Source of the DNA: Saururus chinensis
Taxonomy: Eukaryota > Streptophyta > Magnoliopsida > Piperales > Saururaceae
Reading direction: 5' to 3'
NCBI GenBank assembly: GCA_035235625.1
Contig: CP141144.1
Location: 35,958,014 to 36,022,013, forward strand
DNA: 64,000 nt
The position numbers and the translations under genes were made by a program. Each line of letters opens with the position of its first letter. Position 1 is the stretch's first letter. This document shows, piece by piece, positions 11,888 through 22,235 of the stretch. A model generated the notes under the pieces. It had not been told where the DNA came from. It saw only the letters and a program-made list of their open reading frames with translations, and made no database searches.

Positions 11888-12553
11888 TCAGAACAGAGAA
11901 GACCGACTTGAGATGCTCCAAGTGCTCCGCTCACGACTGGTAGTAAACCAGGATGTTGTCAAAGAAGACCAAGATGTAGCGGTGGAGTAAGGCCTGAAGA
12001 AATCATTTATTAGGCTAAGGAAGGTGGAAGGGGGGTTGGTCAGCCTGAATGGCATGACGAGAAACTCGAAATGGCTGTCAAGAGTCCAAAAGATGGTCTT
12101 GTGCACATCCGCTAGCTGCCCCCAAATTTGATGGTAACCCGATCGATGGTCGAGTTTACTGAAGAACCTTGCACCAGCTAGCTCATCTAGAAGCTCCTCG
12201 ATCATGGGTATGGGATATTTGTCCTTGACAGTGATGGCAATCAAGGCTCGGTAGTCCACGTAAAACCGCCAAGTACAATCCTTTTTATGAACCAGCAATA
12301 CCGAGGAAGAGTAGGAGCTTGTGCTAGGACGGATGATACCGGACTGAACCATCTCAGCCACTAGGTGCTCTATCTCTGACTTCTGGATGTTAGGATAGTG
12401 GTAAGGGAGGACATTGGCCAATGATGCCCCAGGGATGATGGGTATCTGGTTGTCGTGAAGCTGCACTAGAGGAAGACCCTTCGGTTCAACAAACACATCC
12501 CGATGTTCCGCCAATAACTCAAGAAGATCCAGGGGTGGCTCATCCTCAGGCAC
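11888..12553 (-). pseudogene. Gypsy reverse transcriptase remnant
   Basis: A 221-codon frame with RT blocks in order: 'LLVHKKDCTWRFYVDYRAL', 'DKYPIPMIEELLDELAGA', 'FSKLDHRSGYHQI' (first catalytic Asp) and 'FEFLVMPFRLTNPPSTF'. Downstream, in another frame, is 'VFFDNILVYYQS', where families have F/Y-x-D-D, so the second catalytic Asp is Asn. A frameshift near 12,000 separates these blocks. Upstream sequence to about 12,800 holds the protease-RT linker ('KGADVVLG'). The enzyme would have copied element RNA to DNA; this copy is dead. Confidence 0.88.
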
Positions 12554-12820
12554 CTCGACTGTTGCCCACTACTGCAAGAGGAATCCTTGGGGTGCAAACC
12601 GAAAAAATGAACTCGCCGACTAGGCTAAGAGGAAGGTGCCCGGCTGGGACCCCTCAATCCGAACCCACTGGCCCTCAACTTCGAAGTCCATAACCATGTC
12701 CTTGAAGTTCCAAAGCACCTATCGAGCTCCTACAACTACTGAACCCCTAACACCACGTCCGCCCCCTTTGTGGGCAGTAAGAAGAGGTTGGTGATGAAGG
12801 TGTGGCCCTAAATGGGGAGG

Positions 12821-13812
12821 TGATAAGTATGAAATATATATCTATTTTATATGCCTTTTTACCTTATTTGCTAGTATAGATTATGTTAATTTAGTGTTAG
12901 TTATAGTTTATTTATATTAAAATAGATATTAGTACTTTAGTTTAATTATTAATTTAATTTTGTAGTTATTAGTAGTTTTGATATGTATTTAAATCAAGTT
13001 GGAATTTTAATTATATTCTACATGTCTAAAGTATGATATTTTATGTTTTGTAGGTAAAGTACGCTTATCGAGGTACTTGGACGATGTTTGGAATGCAGAA
13101 AAATAGTTTGGACATGCTTTAAAGTGATTTGGACAACTTTTTGGAGTTATAAACAAGTTAGAAATTAATATGGACATGAAGAAAAGCTTAATGAACAGAA
13201 ATTGGACTGTCCAGAAAAACTGTCCAGATTGCAGAAATAGTGTAGCCGTTCGAATGGGCATCCAGGGCGTTAGAACGGGATAATGTGATTTTGAAGAAAA
13301 ACTCAGTATAAGCGTTCGAACGGGCATACAGGGCGTTCGAACGGCATAACGCGCAGTTTCCTTGTTTGACCCAAATTTCAATCCTTTTCATATTGGATTC
13401 TTCCTACGGAACTTAAGCCTATAAAAAGACATATTTGGCTGAAAATTGGGGGATTCCAGTAGATTTTATGAAGAGAAAAAGGAAGAGAACTCAATGTTTT
13501 TAATGGAGATTCAAGTGCTTTCTTCTACAATGGAAGGCTAGACTTTTCTTTCACTTAGGAGTCGATGAAGCTATAGATAAGTTTCGGTTTCTTTTCTTTT
13601 TAATTTAGATCTCAGTTGTGAATGATGACAATTGTATGATAGAGATTTCCTTTTTAATGGAAGAGCTTTTAATGTTTATTCAAATCTATGTTGATTTATT
13701 GTCTTGTAGATGATAGATTGATGTGGTTTTGATATTTTCATCAATTCTAATTTCTGTGATTTAGATGAGATGGTCATAAAATAGTTTTAATGTTCAGATA
13801 ATTAATGACCAA
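12821..13812 (+). mobile_element. Nested LTR piece of family A inside gypsy protease
   Basis: About 990 bases of AT-rich non-coding DNA interrupt the gypsy protease region. It opens TGATAAGTATGAAATATATATC, an LTR-like TG start, and is alignable with minus-strand copies at 8,173-8,693 and 57,615-58,114 plus 54,072-55,002. It contains CGTTCGAACG motifs (13,245-13,350). It stops short of the 3' end present in the 54-kb copy. The gypsy sequence on both sides is recognisable ('QVAILV' to the right, 'GHTFITNLFLLP' to the left), but the roughly 50-60 codons expected between them, including the protease DSG motif, are missing. So insertion came with a deletion and no target duplication is visible. 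Confidence 0.7.
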
Positions 13813-13829
13813 GATGGCCACTTGCTGCC

Positions 13830-15205
13830 GCTTGAGGTGGCCTTGAACCTTCATCGTGCGAGGAGTGAATGCCCCTCAGAAGGCAAGTACAGAAATCTCG
13901 AGCTGCAAGTCGTCATAGTGTGAAGAGTCCGCCCTGTCCTCCATATCATCTGCCTCGATCTCCTCCATGAGGAGGCTGCCCTTGACAGAACAGAGGTGTC
14001 TTGGAACAAACTTCTCATCATAGCAGAAACATAGTCCCTTAGACCAGCGCTCCTCCATCTATGCTGATGTAAGGCGACGAACAATCTGGCCTGATGACGG
14101 GGATGGCTAGCCAGGTCAGCCTGATACTAGGCTGTTGTTTGAGTTGGCAAGGGGGGTAGCACTGACACTGGAACATGGGAAGGTCCCAAGCCACCCCCCT
14201 CTCCGCTGTCGGGCTGACTGTTCTTCCTCAATTCGTGCATGATGCACGATGTCCCGGATGTTGGCGCATGGAAAGCGGCACATCTCCTAAAAAATCTCGG
14301 GTTTGAGCCCTCTCTTAAACATGCCCGCAAAGGTGGCCACCGGCCAGTCAGGAAGGTGGTTGGCCACCTTCATGAACTCCATGTAATATGCCCAGATGGG
14401 GGTGATTTGGTACAGTGTGGAGAGCATCTCGTTGAAGTCCTAGAACTCGTTTGGCCCAAATTGAATGCACAGCTCATCAGAGAAGGCAGCCCAAGTGGGG
14501 TAGCACACTGCCTTCTCTAAACTCTGGAACTGAACAAAACCGTTCCCATCGAGGTGGAAGGCCGCTATGCTTAGCCGTTCAGCCTCCGAATGCATCCCTT
14601 GGTAGGCGAAAATCTTTTCAGCCTTGTATAGCCATTCCACTGGGTCGTCATCCCCATTGTAGCCTGGGAATTGTAGGTGGGCCAAACGAGGTTCAGCCCC
14701 TCCTCGTGGTCCACCGTGGGGTCCCGGGTACTCCTCCCATTCGTCCTCCATCTCCTGAAACACATTTCTAGGAGGCAGCATCATTGGGGCATTTTCTCGA
14801 ACACCTGGTGTGCCTCGTATACCCCAGGCCTGGTGCCTCTCATCGATGGCTTGGGGAAATTGTGCCAAAGTGCACAAGACCTTGGGGAAAGCGCATATCC
14901 TTGTCCACAAGTGCTAGAAGGTTAAAGGCGTGCAGTTCGGGGGCCTGTGATGGACCCCCCTTCTCCATGGCAGCAGTTGGCGGTCTGGGAAAAAGTGGTG
15001 CTGAGTGCTCGGCCTGGAGCTAAGCCACAGCCAAGCCTAGAGCATCGACCTTGGCCACACCCATGCTCAAGGATTGAATTGCCGCCATGATTTGCGCTAG
15101 AGTAGGCTCGCCGGTGGTTTCTGGAATTGTCTTCGGGCTGTCCGCTGAGGCGAGAGCCTCCTTCTCAGGTGGAACTTCCAGGGCCGCAGTAGCTTGTTTG
15201 ACCTG
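13830..15205 (-). pseudogene. Gypsy gag remnant
   Basis: Runs leftward from the primer site. Segments in several frames match the gag copy at 22,829-24,100: an N-terminal part with 'LSMGVAKVDALGLAVA' (15,238-15,020), a capsid part with 'GYNGDDDPVEWLYKAEKIF' and 'LCIQFGPNEF' (14,910-14,440; Retrotrans_gag type), and a C-terminal zinc-knuckle-like piece with 'RDYVSAM'-frame sequence corresponding to CFRCDEKF..GHHC in the other copy (about 14,060-13,980). At least two frameshifts and several stops. Gag would form the particle and bind element RNA. Confidence 0.82.
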
Positions 15206-15217
15206 GCTCCGATACCA
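15206..15217 (-). other. Primer binding site of gypsy element
   Basis: Minus strand TGGTATCGGAGC, one base inside the 5' LTR edge; complementary to the 3' end of initiator tRNA-Met except one position. The same site with the same spacing occurs at 24,104-24,115. Confidence 0.85.
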
Positions 15218-15218
15218 A

Positions 15219-15535
15219 TGATGTGCCTGAATTGGCACAATCGGTATCTTGGAGTTTTATGGATGGAAAGGGAAGGAAGAAGGAAGAAAGGGAAGAAGGT
15301 GAATATCCAATTGCATAACCATCAAAGAGGAGAGGGGCGACCCATATAGGGAGCTGACCCACCCACCTAGGAAAGTCATGACAGCTAGTGGGGTTGGCTA
15401 TCCCGCAGTCCACTAGCTAGCTCAATATAGTTATTTCTCCTAATACATAAGCAAATATGAGGAAAATATAAAAGAAAGTAGCCTAATACAATGAAATAGC
15501 ATGAAAATAAGAAGTCCGGGTGATCGTGCAAAACA
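15219..15535 (-). repeat. Gypsy 5' LTR
   Basis: A 317-bp LTR, slightly longer than its partner at 9,460-9,766 owing to small indels. Its outer end reads 'TGTTTTGCACGATCACC' on the minus strand and its inner end is next to the primer site. It is followed outside by the CAGAA target duplication. Confidence 0.88.
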
Positions 15536-15540
15536 CAGAA

Positions 15541-15993
15541 CCAAGGAAGTCATAAAAAAAATTGATCTCAAGTTTTCACCTTTCGACATGGACCCTATGA
15601 TTGATTAGGCACGAGGCCCAATTACTTTGTGAAAAGAAAAACAAACCATTTTTATTTTTTCACTTTTTTATATTTTCAATCAATCAATATTTTGTCAATT
15701 TTTATTCAACTTTTTTCATTCATTTTTTCCATTCTTTTATTATACAATTATCCCATAAAATGTTCAAATAATAGCTAAGATAAAGATATATGATAAAACA
15801 TTAAAAATTACTCAAATGCCATGTTTTCAAAAATATGCTCAATTAAAGAAATCCTCCTAAGATTACAAGAAATAAATCATGAAATTATATTCCTACAAGT
15901 TTTAGCTGTACGAAATGTTATTTAAAAAAATAAGCTATACTATCCAAGATAATGAAAATAAAACAGAAATTACTCAATTGCTTTTATCACTCA
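15541..15993. other. Non-coding right flank of gypsy insertion
   Basis: AT-rich, no gene. It continues the duplicated block: it aligns with 58,865-59,317 ('gaagtcataaaaa', 'caccttt.g.catg', 'cattcttttattatacaat', 'tcaattgcttttatcac'). With 8,694-9,454 it makes the two halves of the split site. Confidence 0.65.
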
Positions 15994-16902
15994 CACTACA
16001 ACAAATGGTACTATTAGCGACGCTTTTAAGCATTGCTAATAGTGCTCTAAGCATCACTAATGATTATTAGCGACGCTGATAAAGCGTCACTAAATGCGTT
16101 GATAAAACTGCAGTAGCTATTGTTCAATAACGACTCTTAAGGCAAAGCGTCGCTAATAGTCTGACATTAGCAACATTTAGTTTTGTGTCACTAATTAGTT
16201 TACTTTTGTGATGCTTAATAAAGTGTTGCAAAAAATAAATTATTAGCAATGTATAATTCTAAGCATCGCTAATAATAACAATAATATAAAAACTATTAGC
16301 GACGATTATGTAATCTTCGCTAAAAAAAAGTTTAAGAAAATAATAAAAATAAGTCTTCAACGATTCTTCTAAAAACCACCGCTAATGAAAAAACATCGTT
16401 AAACAAAAGAATTTTGGGGTATTAGTGACACTTTATAAAGCGCCCCTAATATTTAAAAAAAAATGAAAATAAAAAACTCTTTAGTGATGCTTCCAAAAGC
16501 GTCACTAAAAACTTTCATTTGTTTTTACAAAATATCCCGCCAGAGGCAATATGACGAGAGGGGCGCTGGGGGGAGGTGGGGGTGACTCAGGTGGAGGGGG
16601 GTGGCTCAGGAGACTGGGGTGGGTGACCGGGGAGAGTGGGGGGGGAGGTTCTGGCGAGGAGCAGGAATCCGGCACGCGAGGCCCCTCCTCCCTCTTGCTT
16701 TGCCCTCTCTGCCCGGGTTGGCTGCCCTCCTTCCCCTCCTTTGTTTTTCAAAGGAGGGGAAGGAGGGTGAGCACATGGGGAGAGAGGGGGGAGCGGAAGG
16801 GAGGAGGGGGGTGGGGGCATGATTCGGGCGGAGAATCTGGAATCCGGCACCCAAAGCTAGTGGAAGACATTCAGCTTGTTGGCTGCCACTGACCCGATGG
16901 TC

Positions 16903-17215
16903 CGCATCAAGTCTGGGCGGGATAGTAGTTCCTAGTGGTGTTCAGGAGGAGGCCGCGATGGTGGAAGAGTGGGGCATCCCAGATGTGCATCCCCACCAGG
17001 ATACACATCCGCACCCCGTCCCCCCACGGCATGGTGGATGGTGAGGTTGGCGGCAGTGGCACCATTGGGAATGGAGAGACAGTGTAGGTCTCATTGATGT
17101 CGTGATGGAGCGGTGGGGAGAGGTCGGTGACAGAGACGGAGAGGGTGACAAGCAGCGGCTGTGGTGGAGAGTTTGGGGGTGTTAAATATAAGCAGGAGAA
17201 ATTTCGCCCCCGCGG
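16903..17215 (-). pseudogene. Beta-hexosaminidase (GH20) exon fragment captured in CACTA element, copy 1
   Basis: The minus-strand frame contains 'TLSVSVTDLSPPLHHDINE' and then 'IHIWDAP'-type sequence with 'MHIWDAPLFHHRGLLLN' and 'TTRNYYPAQT'. Plant beta-N-acetylhexosaminidases have 'GLETFSQLV.G' followed by '.I.D.P.FPHRGLLLDTSRNYYPV' at the join between the N-terminal GH20b domain and the catalytic barrel. Only about 100 residues of that region are present. The catalytic Asp-Glu pair and the rest of the barrel are absent, and the middle part ('AMRGIETFS') is destroyed by indels here. The sister copy at 59,886-60,200 keeps it better. Flanks on both sides are CACTA subterminal repeats or simple sequence. 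It cannot encode an enzyme. Confidence 0.75.
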
Positions 17216-17239
17216 TAAAATTTTGCATGCATTGCACTT

Positions 17240-17670
17240 TTTGTGACGCTTCAAGTGGAAGGGTAGTAAAAAGGGGAAGAGAGAGATAGGGAGGGAGAGA
17301 GTGAGGAAAGAGGAGAGAGAATGGGAAAGTGAGATTGCATCTAGAGAGAAGAGAGAGAGAGGAAAGAGAAGAGAGAGAGAGTGTGGGTAGAGTGAGATTG
17401 CATCGAGAGAGAGATGAGAGAGAGATGAGAGAGAGTGAAGAGAGAGAGGGGAGAGTGAGAGGGAGAGGGAGAGTGAGAGAGGGGAAAGAGAGAGAGAGAG
17501 TGAATAAAGAGAGGGGAAAGAGAGAGAGAGTGAATAAAGAGGAGAGAGTGTGAATAGAGTGGGAAGAGAGAGAAAGAAGAGAGAGGGAAGAGAGAGGGAG
17601 GAAAGGGGAGAGAGTGAGTGAATAGAGAGAGAGAGAGTGAAGATAGAGAAAGAAGAGAGAGGTACAAAGG
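17240..17670 (+). repeat. GA-rich tract
   Basis: About 400 bases of imperfect (GA)n with longer units such as 'gagagagtgaataaagagaggggaaa'. It forms an inverted partner to the CT-rich tract at 18,045-18,290: the segment ending 'gtgaatagagtgggaagagagagaaag' has its near-complement at 18,072-18,110. Long frames on both strands here are simple-sequence artefacts. Confidence 0.9.
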
Positions 17671-18044
17671 GGACAGTGAATATAAGGCTATTAGCGATGC
17701 TCGGCAATGAGTGTCGCTAATAGTACAACATGTGGCGACGCTTATTCTTAAGCGTTGCTACTATTAACACTATTAACGATGCTCAGTACTGAGCATCTCT
17801 AATAGACAAATTTCTTTTGAAAAAAAATTGAGCTATTAGCGACGCTCAACAGCGAGAGTCTCTAATAGCATCAATATGAGCGACGTCAAATATTCATCAT
17901 CGCAAATACTTACATTGTTTTTACAATAATAAGGATATAGCGACACTCGGTACTCAGTGTTGCTAAAATTATTATTAGTGTGACACAAAAGAATAAGCAT
18001 TGCTACTTAATGTACTATTAACTAATATCCTTATTTTATAAATA

Positions 18045-18960
18045 ATTTTTTCTTCCCTCTCTACCTCTGTCTTCTTTCTCTCTCTTCCCTCTCTATATTC
18101 ACTCTCTCTCCTCTCTCTCTACTCTCTACTCTCTCACCTCTCTCCTCTACCTCACTCTCTACCCTCTCCCTTCTCTCTCTCTGCCCTCTTGTTACTCATC
18201 CTCTCCTCTCTCTCCCCCCACTCTCTCTCTCCTCTCTCTCTCTGCACTCTTTCCTCTCTCACTCCTCTCCCTCCTATGCGCATCAACGTGAGCCCCGGCT
18301 CTGAGGACAAGAGCGGAGAGACTAGGGGAATGCAATTTTAATTTTATTGAATATTTTAATTACATCTTATTTTAAATAATAATAATATATCAAATAAAAT
18401 AAATTTATTAGCGATGCTTTGGATAAATTTTTTGGGATGAGTTGCGATACTTATGCCTAAGCCTCAATAATACCTAGGGTAGTAGCGGCACATTATCCTA
18501 AGCATCGCTAATAAATTTATTTTATTTATTTTAAAACATAAGATACAATTAGAAAAACACTTATCCCTCTCCCCTCTCTGTCTCTCTCTTCTCTGTCCTC
18601 ACCCTCTCCCTACCCTTTCTCTCCTCTCTCGCTCCTCTCCTCTCCACACTCTCTCCTCTCTCTCCTCTCCACTTTCTCTCCTCTCTCTCCTCTCTCTCTA
18701 CGCTATCTCTTCTCTCTATCTATGCTCTCTCTCTCTCATCCTCTCCTCTCTCTCTACGCTATTTGTTCTCTCTATCTATGCTCTCTCTCTCTCATCCTCT
18801 CCTCTCTCTCCCATGCAAGTCAATGTGAGCCCCAGCTCTGAGGACAAGAGGGGAGAGAGCAGGGAAATTTAATTTTAATTTTTTGAGATTTTTAATTACA
18901 TCTTATATTTTAAAATAATAATATATTAAATAAAATTAATTCATTAGTGATGCTTAGGAT
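18045..18960. repeat. Two tandem CT-rich units of about 530 bp
   Basis: 18,045-18,430 and 18,556-18,960 share the same plan: a CT-rich tract, then 'gtgagccccggctctgaggacaagag', then an AT-rich segment ('tttaattacatctta'), then 'attagcgatgctt..gata' subterminal repeats. This is a tandem duplication within the CACTA-like element. Confidence 0.8.
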
Positions 18961-19224
18961 AAAGCATCGCTACTACCCTAGGTTGTTGCGATGCTTATGC
19001 CTAAGCATCGCTAATACTTAGGGTAGTAGCTGTCATAAATTATCATTTCATCGATATTTATGTGCTTGGTGTCGTGTTTAGCCTTGCTAATACTTGAGAG
19101 AGGGCTGTTGGGAGAAAGGGCAGTTTAAGATATTGGTGTGAGCTTCTGGGGGTTCTCGAGCTAGGAAAGGAAATTTCAGTGCGCGATGTAGAGGTATGAC
19201 ACGAGAAGAAGGGATTTTTGAAAA

Positions 19225-19882
19225 AAAAGGGGTTAAGATAGAACGTAGAATGTGCTCTATGCTCTGGTTCTGACTGGCAGAACAGAGGAAGAAACTCCCC
19301 TGGCAGCAGCCTTCGCAGCTCGCCATAGCAGCACTGCTATTGGAGTCCTGCCGCCCGGCCACCACGACAGTGTAGCACCACCTTGGGCTGCAGTCGCTCA
19401 ACCCTCTCTTTTGATTTGTTTCCGGCTGGCTACCTCTCCCCATTTTCAGCCTGCCATGGCTCCGTCACCCCACCCTTGGCCCCGACAACCTCCCCACAGC
19501 CCCATTTCCCCACATCTTTGTAGTTTCACCTCAACTTGCTCCTTTAAAAATCGATGGGGACAACACAAAAATGTGTTGTCCAATGGCCGCTTTGACTGAT
19601 TGGCGACTGGTGGCCACCACCACCATTCCTATCTCCCTCCTCCTCAATACCCTACCATTACCCATGCCCCTTGATCCCTTGTTCAGGGGTGTTGGTCAAC
19701 GGAACCACGATCGTGACCTCTCTAAGTGGGTGTTTCAAAAGTCTTTTGAAGCCTTCCGACAGCCAGCAATGAGCATGAGGGTTGTCATAGCCTTGACCTG
19801 GAACATGCCTTTTTGGGTTCTGGCCACTCGTCGTGTGAGCCATGGAAGGTGTGTGGATCATCGGGTGTTGCTTTGAGACCAA
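19225..19882. repeat. Dispersed repeat R3, copy 2
   Basis: Direct-orientation partner of 3,240-3,905. An extra 12 bases (around 'acgacagtgtagc') and many substitutions distinguish it. The frames (for example 115 and 118 codons) are not shared with copy 1, so this is non-coding repeat DNA. Confidence 0.6.
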
Positions 19883-20121
19883 TCACATCTACCTAAGCCC
19901 TCAAAAAGCCTCAATGAACATTTTTCCACCCAAGGCAACACTTATATGCTAAGGAGACACTTTGGACCGTCAGAATCATCACCAATGCCGCCATCATGGG
20001 GTATGCCTTGGTATCAAACTCGCTTGGTCGACAAGGTAGGAGATTTTGATTCCTGTAATTCCACCTTAGCATGCTTATATGGTAGAACACTTGCTAGAAC
20101 TAAGGTATTTGAATGCAGTAT

Positions 20122-21655
20122 TGTAACATCCAAAATTCTAGGAAATTTTTTTTTAGTCACGAGTGTGTGTGTTGCATTGCTTGCAAATTGCATATTGGCA
20201 TGGGGGTGAACTAATGTACTAAAATAATGTTCAATTAGATGCTTTGCAATTATTAATTGCAATCCTATTTTGTGTTAATTCATTGCTTATTTGGGCTATT
20301 TATGTTTGAATAGGTCAGTTGGACCTTGTTATGTTTACATGTCTAAATAGGCTTCAAGAAGATCCAAGTAGAAGAGTAAGTAAAGTCCAACTACCCAAAG
20401 CTATTGAAAAGTCTTGAATAGGTTCCTAATTGTATAAACATGCATGGAATGGTCAAATACAACCTTTTGGACCCGTTGGAAATCAGATTTGCATCAGGAG
20501 AACTAAATTCGGGAAGAAGTTAATTTGAACAGACTGACACAACCTTAGTATTTCGACAATAGATTTCTCTATATAATTCGTATTGATATGATTATGGTGG
20601 CATTGGAAAGAAGACTTCCGTGGTCATAATCTCTCTTTTAGAACAAATTCATAATTTTGAAGATATATGGGTCAAATCTAGCATACAAATGGATAACTAG
20701 TTAACTAACCCGAGGCAAACATATGGAAAATATTTTCATTGGTTGTGATTAATACACATAAGGAAAGACAATAAAGTTGATTGGATAACTAAAGGAAGAC
20801 TCAAACATACTTATTTGGTAAATAAATTATGGATTTATTTAATTGATTTAGAATCTAATCATTACCAAAGAAGTAACCAATCAGGCAATCAATCAGGAGA
20901 TAATTAAGAGATATAATTAAACCTTCCCCTTTAAAACAACCCCTTATACTCCTATAAATTGAGGGGTGGACGTGAGAGAAGCTCCCCTCATCTTTAGAGT
21001 TCTCCTCTCTTATTTTTTCTTCTCTTCTTTTGTACTTTTACTTTTAGTTTTATTGTAATGGCTTTCTAAGCTCTCCAACTAAGGCTAGAGGTGAATTATA
21101 ACAATCTAATGGAGTTCTATTCATATTTTATCTATGATTTTAAGTAAGTATTGGTTATTTGAAGTGATGCTCATTTAATATTGTTCTTCTTTTTGTTTCT
21201 TTGTAATTTGGATACATAAGATGCTTTATGGCTCTCCTTCTTAATCTTTTGTGATTTTGATACATAGAACTCATGAAGAAATAATTATTTTTATCCTTTA
21301 TCTATCCAAAGTATTTTCTATCTTTATTTTTGCTTTTAATGTTCATATCTTCCGGTTAGGTAGAATCTTCATTCGATTCTAACTGAGATAACATGGCACA
21401 TAAAGAACATCACTAGATGTTACAATGACCCTTAACGCCTTAATGTTTTACCGTATTAAATTCTTAATTCTTTATTGCCTCAATACTCTTCTACTCTTTC
21501 TCTCTTAATTTTTCTTTCCTCTACTTTTTGGTAATCATTTTCTTTGTTGCACAAGGCTTTCCCTGTGGATCGACCTTGTCTACTATAATTGGCAAGTAAA
21601 ACAAATTTGAATTTGACTTTTCATAGTCTTGATTTAGACGTAACAACATGAACCA
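20122..21655 (+). repeat. Probable LTR opening TGTAACATCC
   Basis: Begins TGTAACATCCAAAATTC, like the family B LTR start at 55,003 (TGTAACATCCCTAATC). A TATA-type 'cctataaattgagggg' lies near 20,952 and is followed by a pyrimidine-rich stretch. Near its end is 'ttccctgtggatcgacc' (21,560), a phrase typical of the 3' end of many plant LTRs. The exact right end is uncertain; no target duplication was found. No coding frames. Confidence 0.45.
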
Positions 21656-22235
21656 ACTAGGGTTTTTGGTCCAACCTTTGTGTGAAGGGGGCAGGACAGT
21701 TAGGATTCAGGGGTTCAGGGGTCCCAACCCATTTGAAGGGAGGTTCAGCCCTTCTAGGATTATGCTTTAAAGGCCTAGTCGAGTTGGGGTATAGAAGTCC
21801 TAAAAGAACTAGGAATTAGATAGAAGTCCTAAAATAACTAGGAATTGAATACAAGTCCTAAAGAATTAGGAATTGGATAGATAAAAGAACTAAGAATTGG
21901 ATAGAAGTCCCAAAAGAACTAGGAATAGGATAGGGTTTTTATAAAATGAAAGAAGGGGGGCAGACCCTAATTTTTTTTGGCTAGTTCGACCTTCTTTCTC
22001 TCCCCACTTTTCCCTTCTCTTCCTTCTCTCCCCACTTTTCCCTTCTCTTCCTTCTCCCATCAAGGACCTCCACAACCAGCAGCCATTAAGGGGTAAAGCT
22101 ACCACCTTTTTGGAGTGAATTGAAGGGGCAAAAGGCATAGGAGCAAGGGCTTGAAGCTTTGGAGGTGTACTATTTGAGGTAGGTGCACTTTTTACACTCC
22201 TAGTCATTAGGATTTAATGGTGATTCCCTGGCTAG
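21656..22235 (+). repeat. LTR fragment related to family B
   Basis: Contains 'gaggtaggtgcactttttacactcctagtcat', closely matching 'gaggtaggatattctttttacactcctaatcat' at 55,640 inside the complete family B unit. It also has a short tandem repeat 'agaagtcctaaaagaactaggaatt' (21,797-21,920, about four units) and a duplicated 'ctctccccacttttcccttctcttccttct' (21,995-22,055). Non-coding. Confidence 0.5.

Larger units (their letters stand above)
9455..15540 (-). mobile_element. Ty3/gypsy chromovirus-like retrotransposon with 5-bp target duplication
   Basis: A complete but decayed element on the minus strand. Two LTRs (9,460-9,766 and 15,219-15,535), each TG...CA, are flanked outside by the identical 5-mer CAGAA (9,455-9,459 and 15,536-15,540). 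A tRNA-iMet-type primer site lies next to the right LTR, so transcription runs right to left. Gene order along that strand is gag, protease remnant, reverse transcriptase, RNase H, integrase, chromodomain-like tail, as in Ty3/gypsy. All reading frames are broken. A paralogous uninterrupted site exists at 58,850-58,880 ('ggctacagaa.tatgcaagtcataa'), which confirms the insertion. About 1 kb of foreign LTR is nested at 12,821-13,812. Confidence 0.92.
15994..19090. mobile_element. Non-autonomous CACTA-like element with captured gene fragment, copy 1
   Basis: The left end at 15,994 is CACTACAACAAATGG, a CACTA-type terminus. It is followed by many subterminal repeats in both orientations of the form CTATTAGCGACGCTTnnAAGCGTCGCTAATAG (16,010-16,520), with more at 17,680-18,010, 18,405-18,515 and 18,945-19,090. 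The interior carries a beta-hexosaminidase fragment and long GA- or CT-rich tracts. No transposase is seen. A matching right terminus (...TTGTAGTG) was not found; the repeats fade at about 19,090, so the right end is truncated or diverged. A second copy of its left part is at 59,318-60,262, in the same genomic flank, so the insertion predates the block duplication. Confidence 0.72.

Noticed and set aside
14239..15023. Several plus-strand frames (80-106 codons) opposite gypsy gag
   Set aside because: They are antisense to recognisable gag sequence on the minus strand.
16907..17707. 266-codon minus-strand frame
   Set aside because: A chance fusion of the GA-tract complement (Ser/Leu-rich) with the hexosaminidase fragment; only the latter part is meaningful and is reported separately.
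15994..19090. Complete CACTA element with both ends
   Set aside because: The right terminus and 3-bp duplication were not found, so only the left end is claimed.
19231..19882. Protein-coding gene in the GC-richer R3 repeat
   Set aside because: Frames are not shared with the other copy at 3,240-3,905 and no motif is recognisable.
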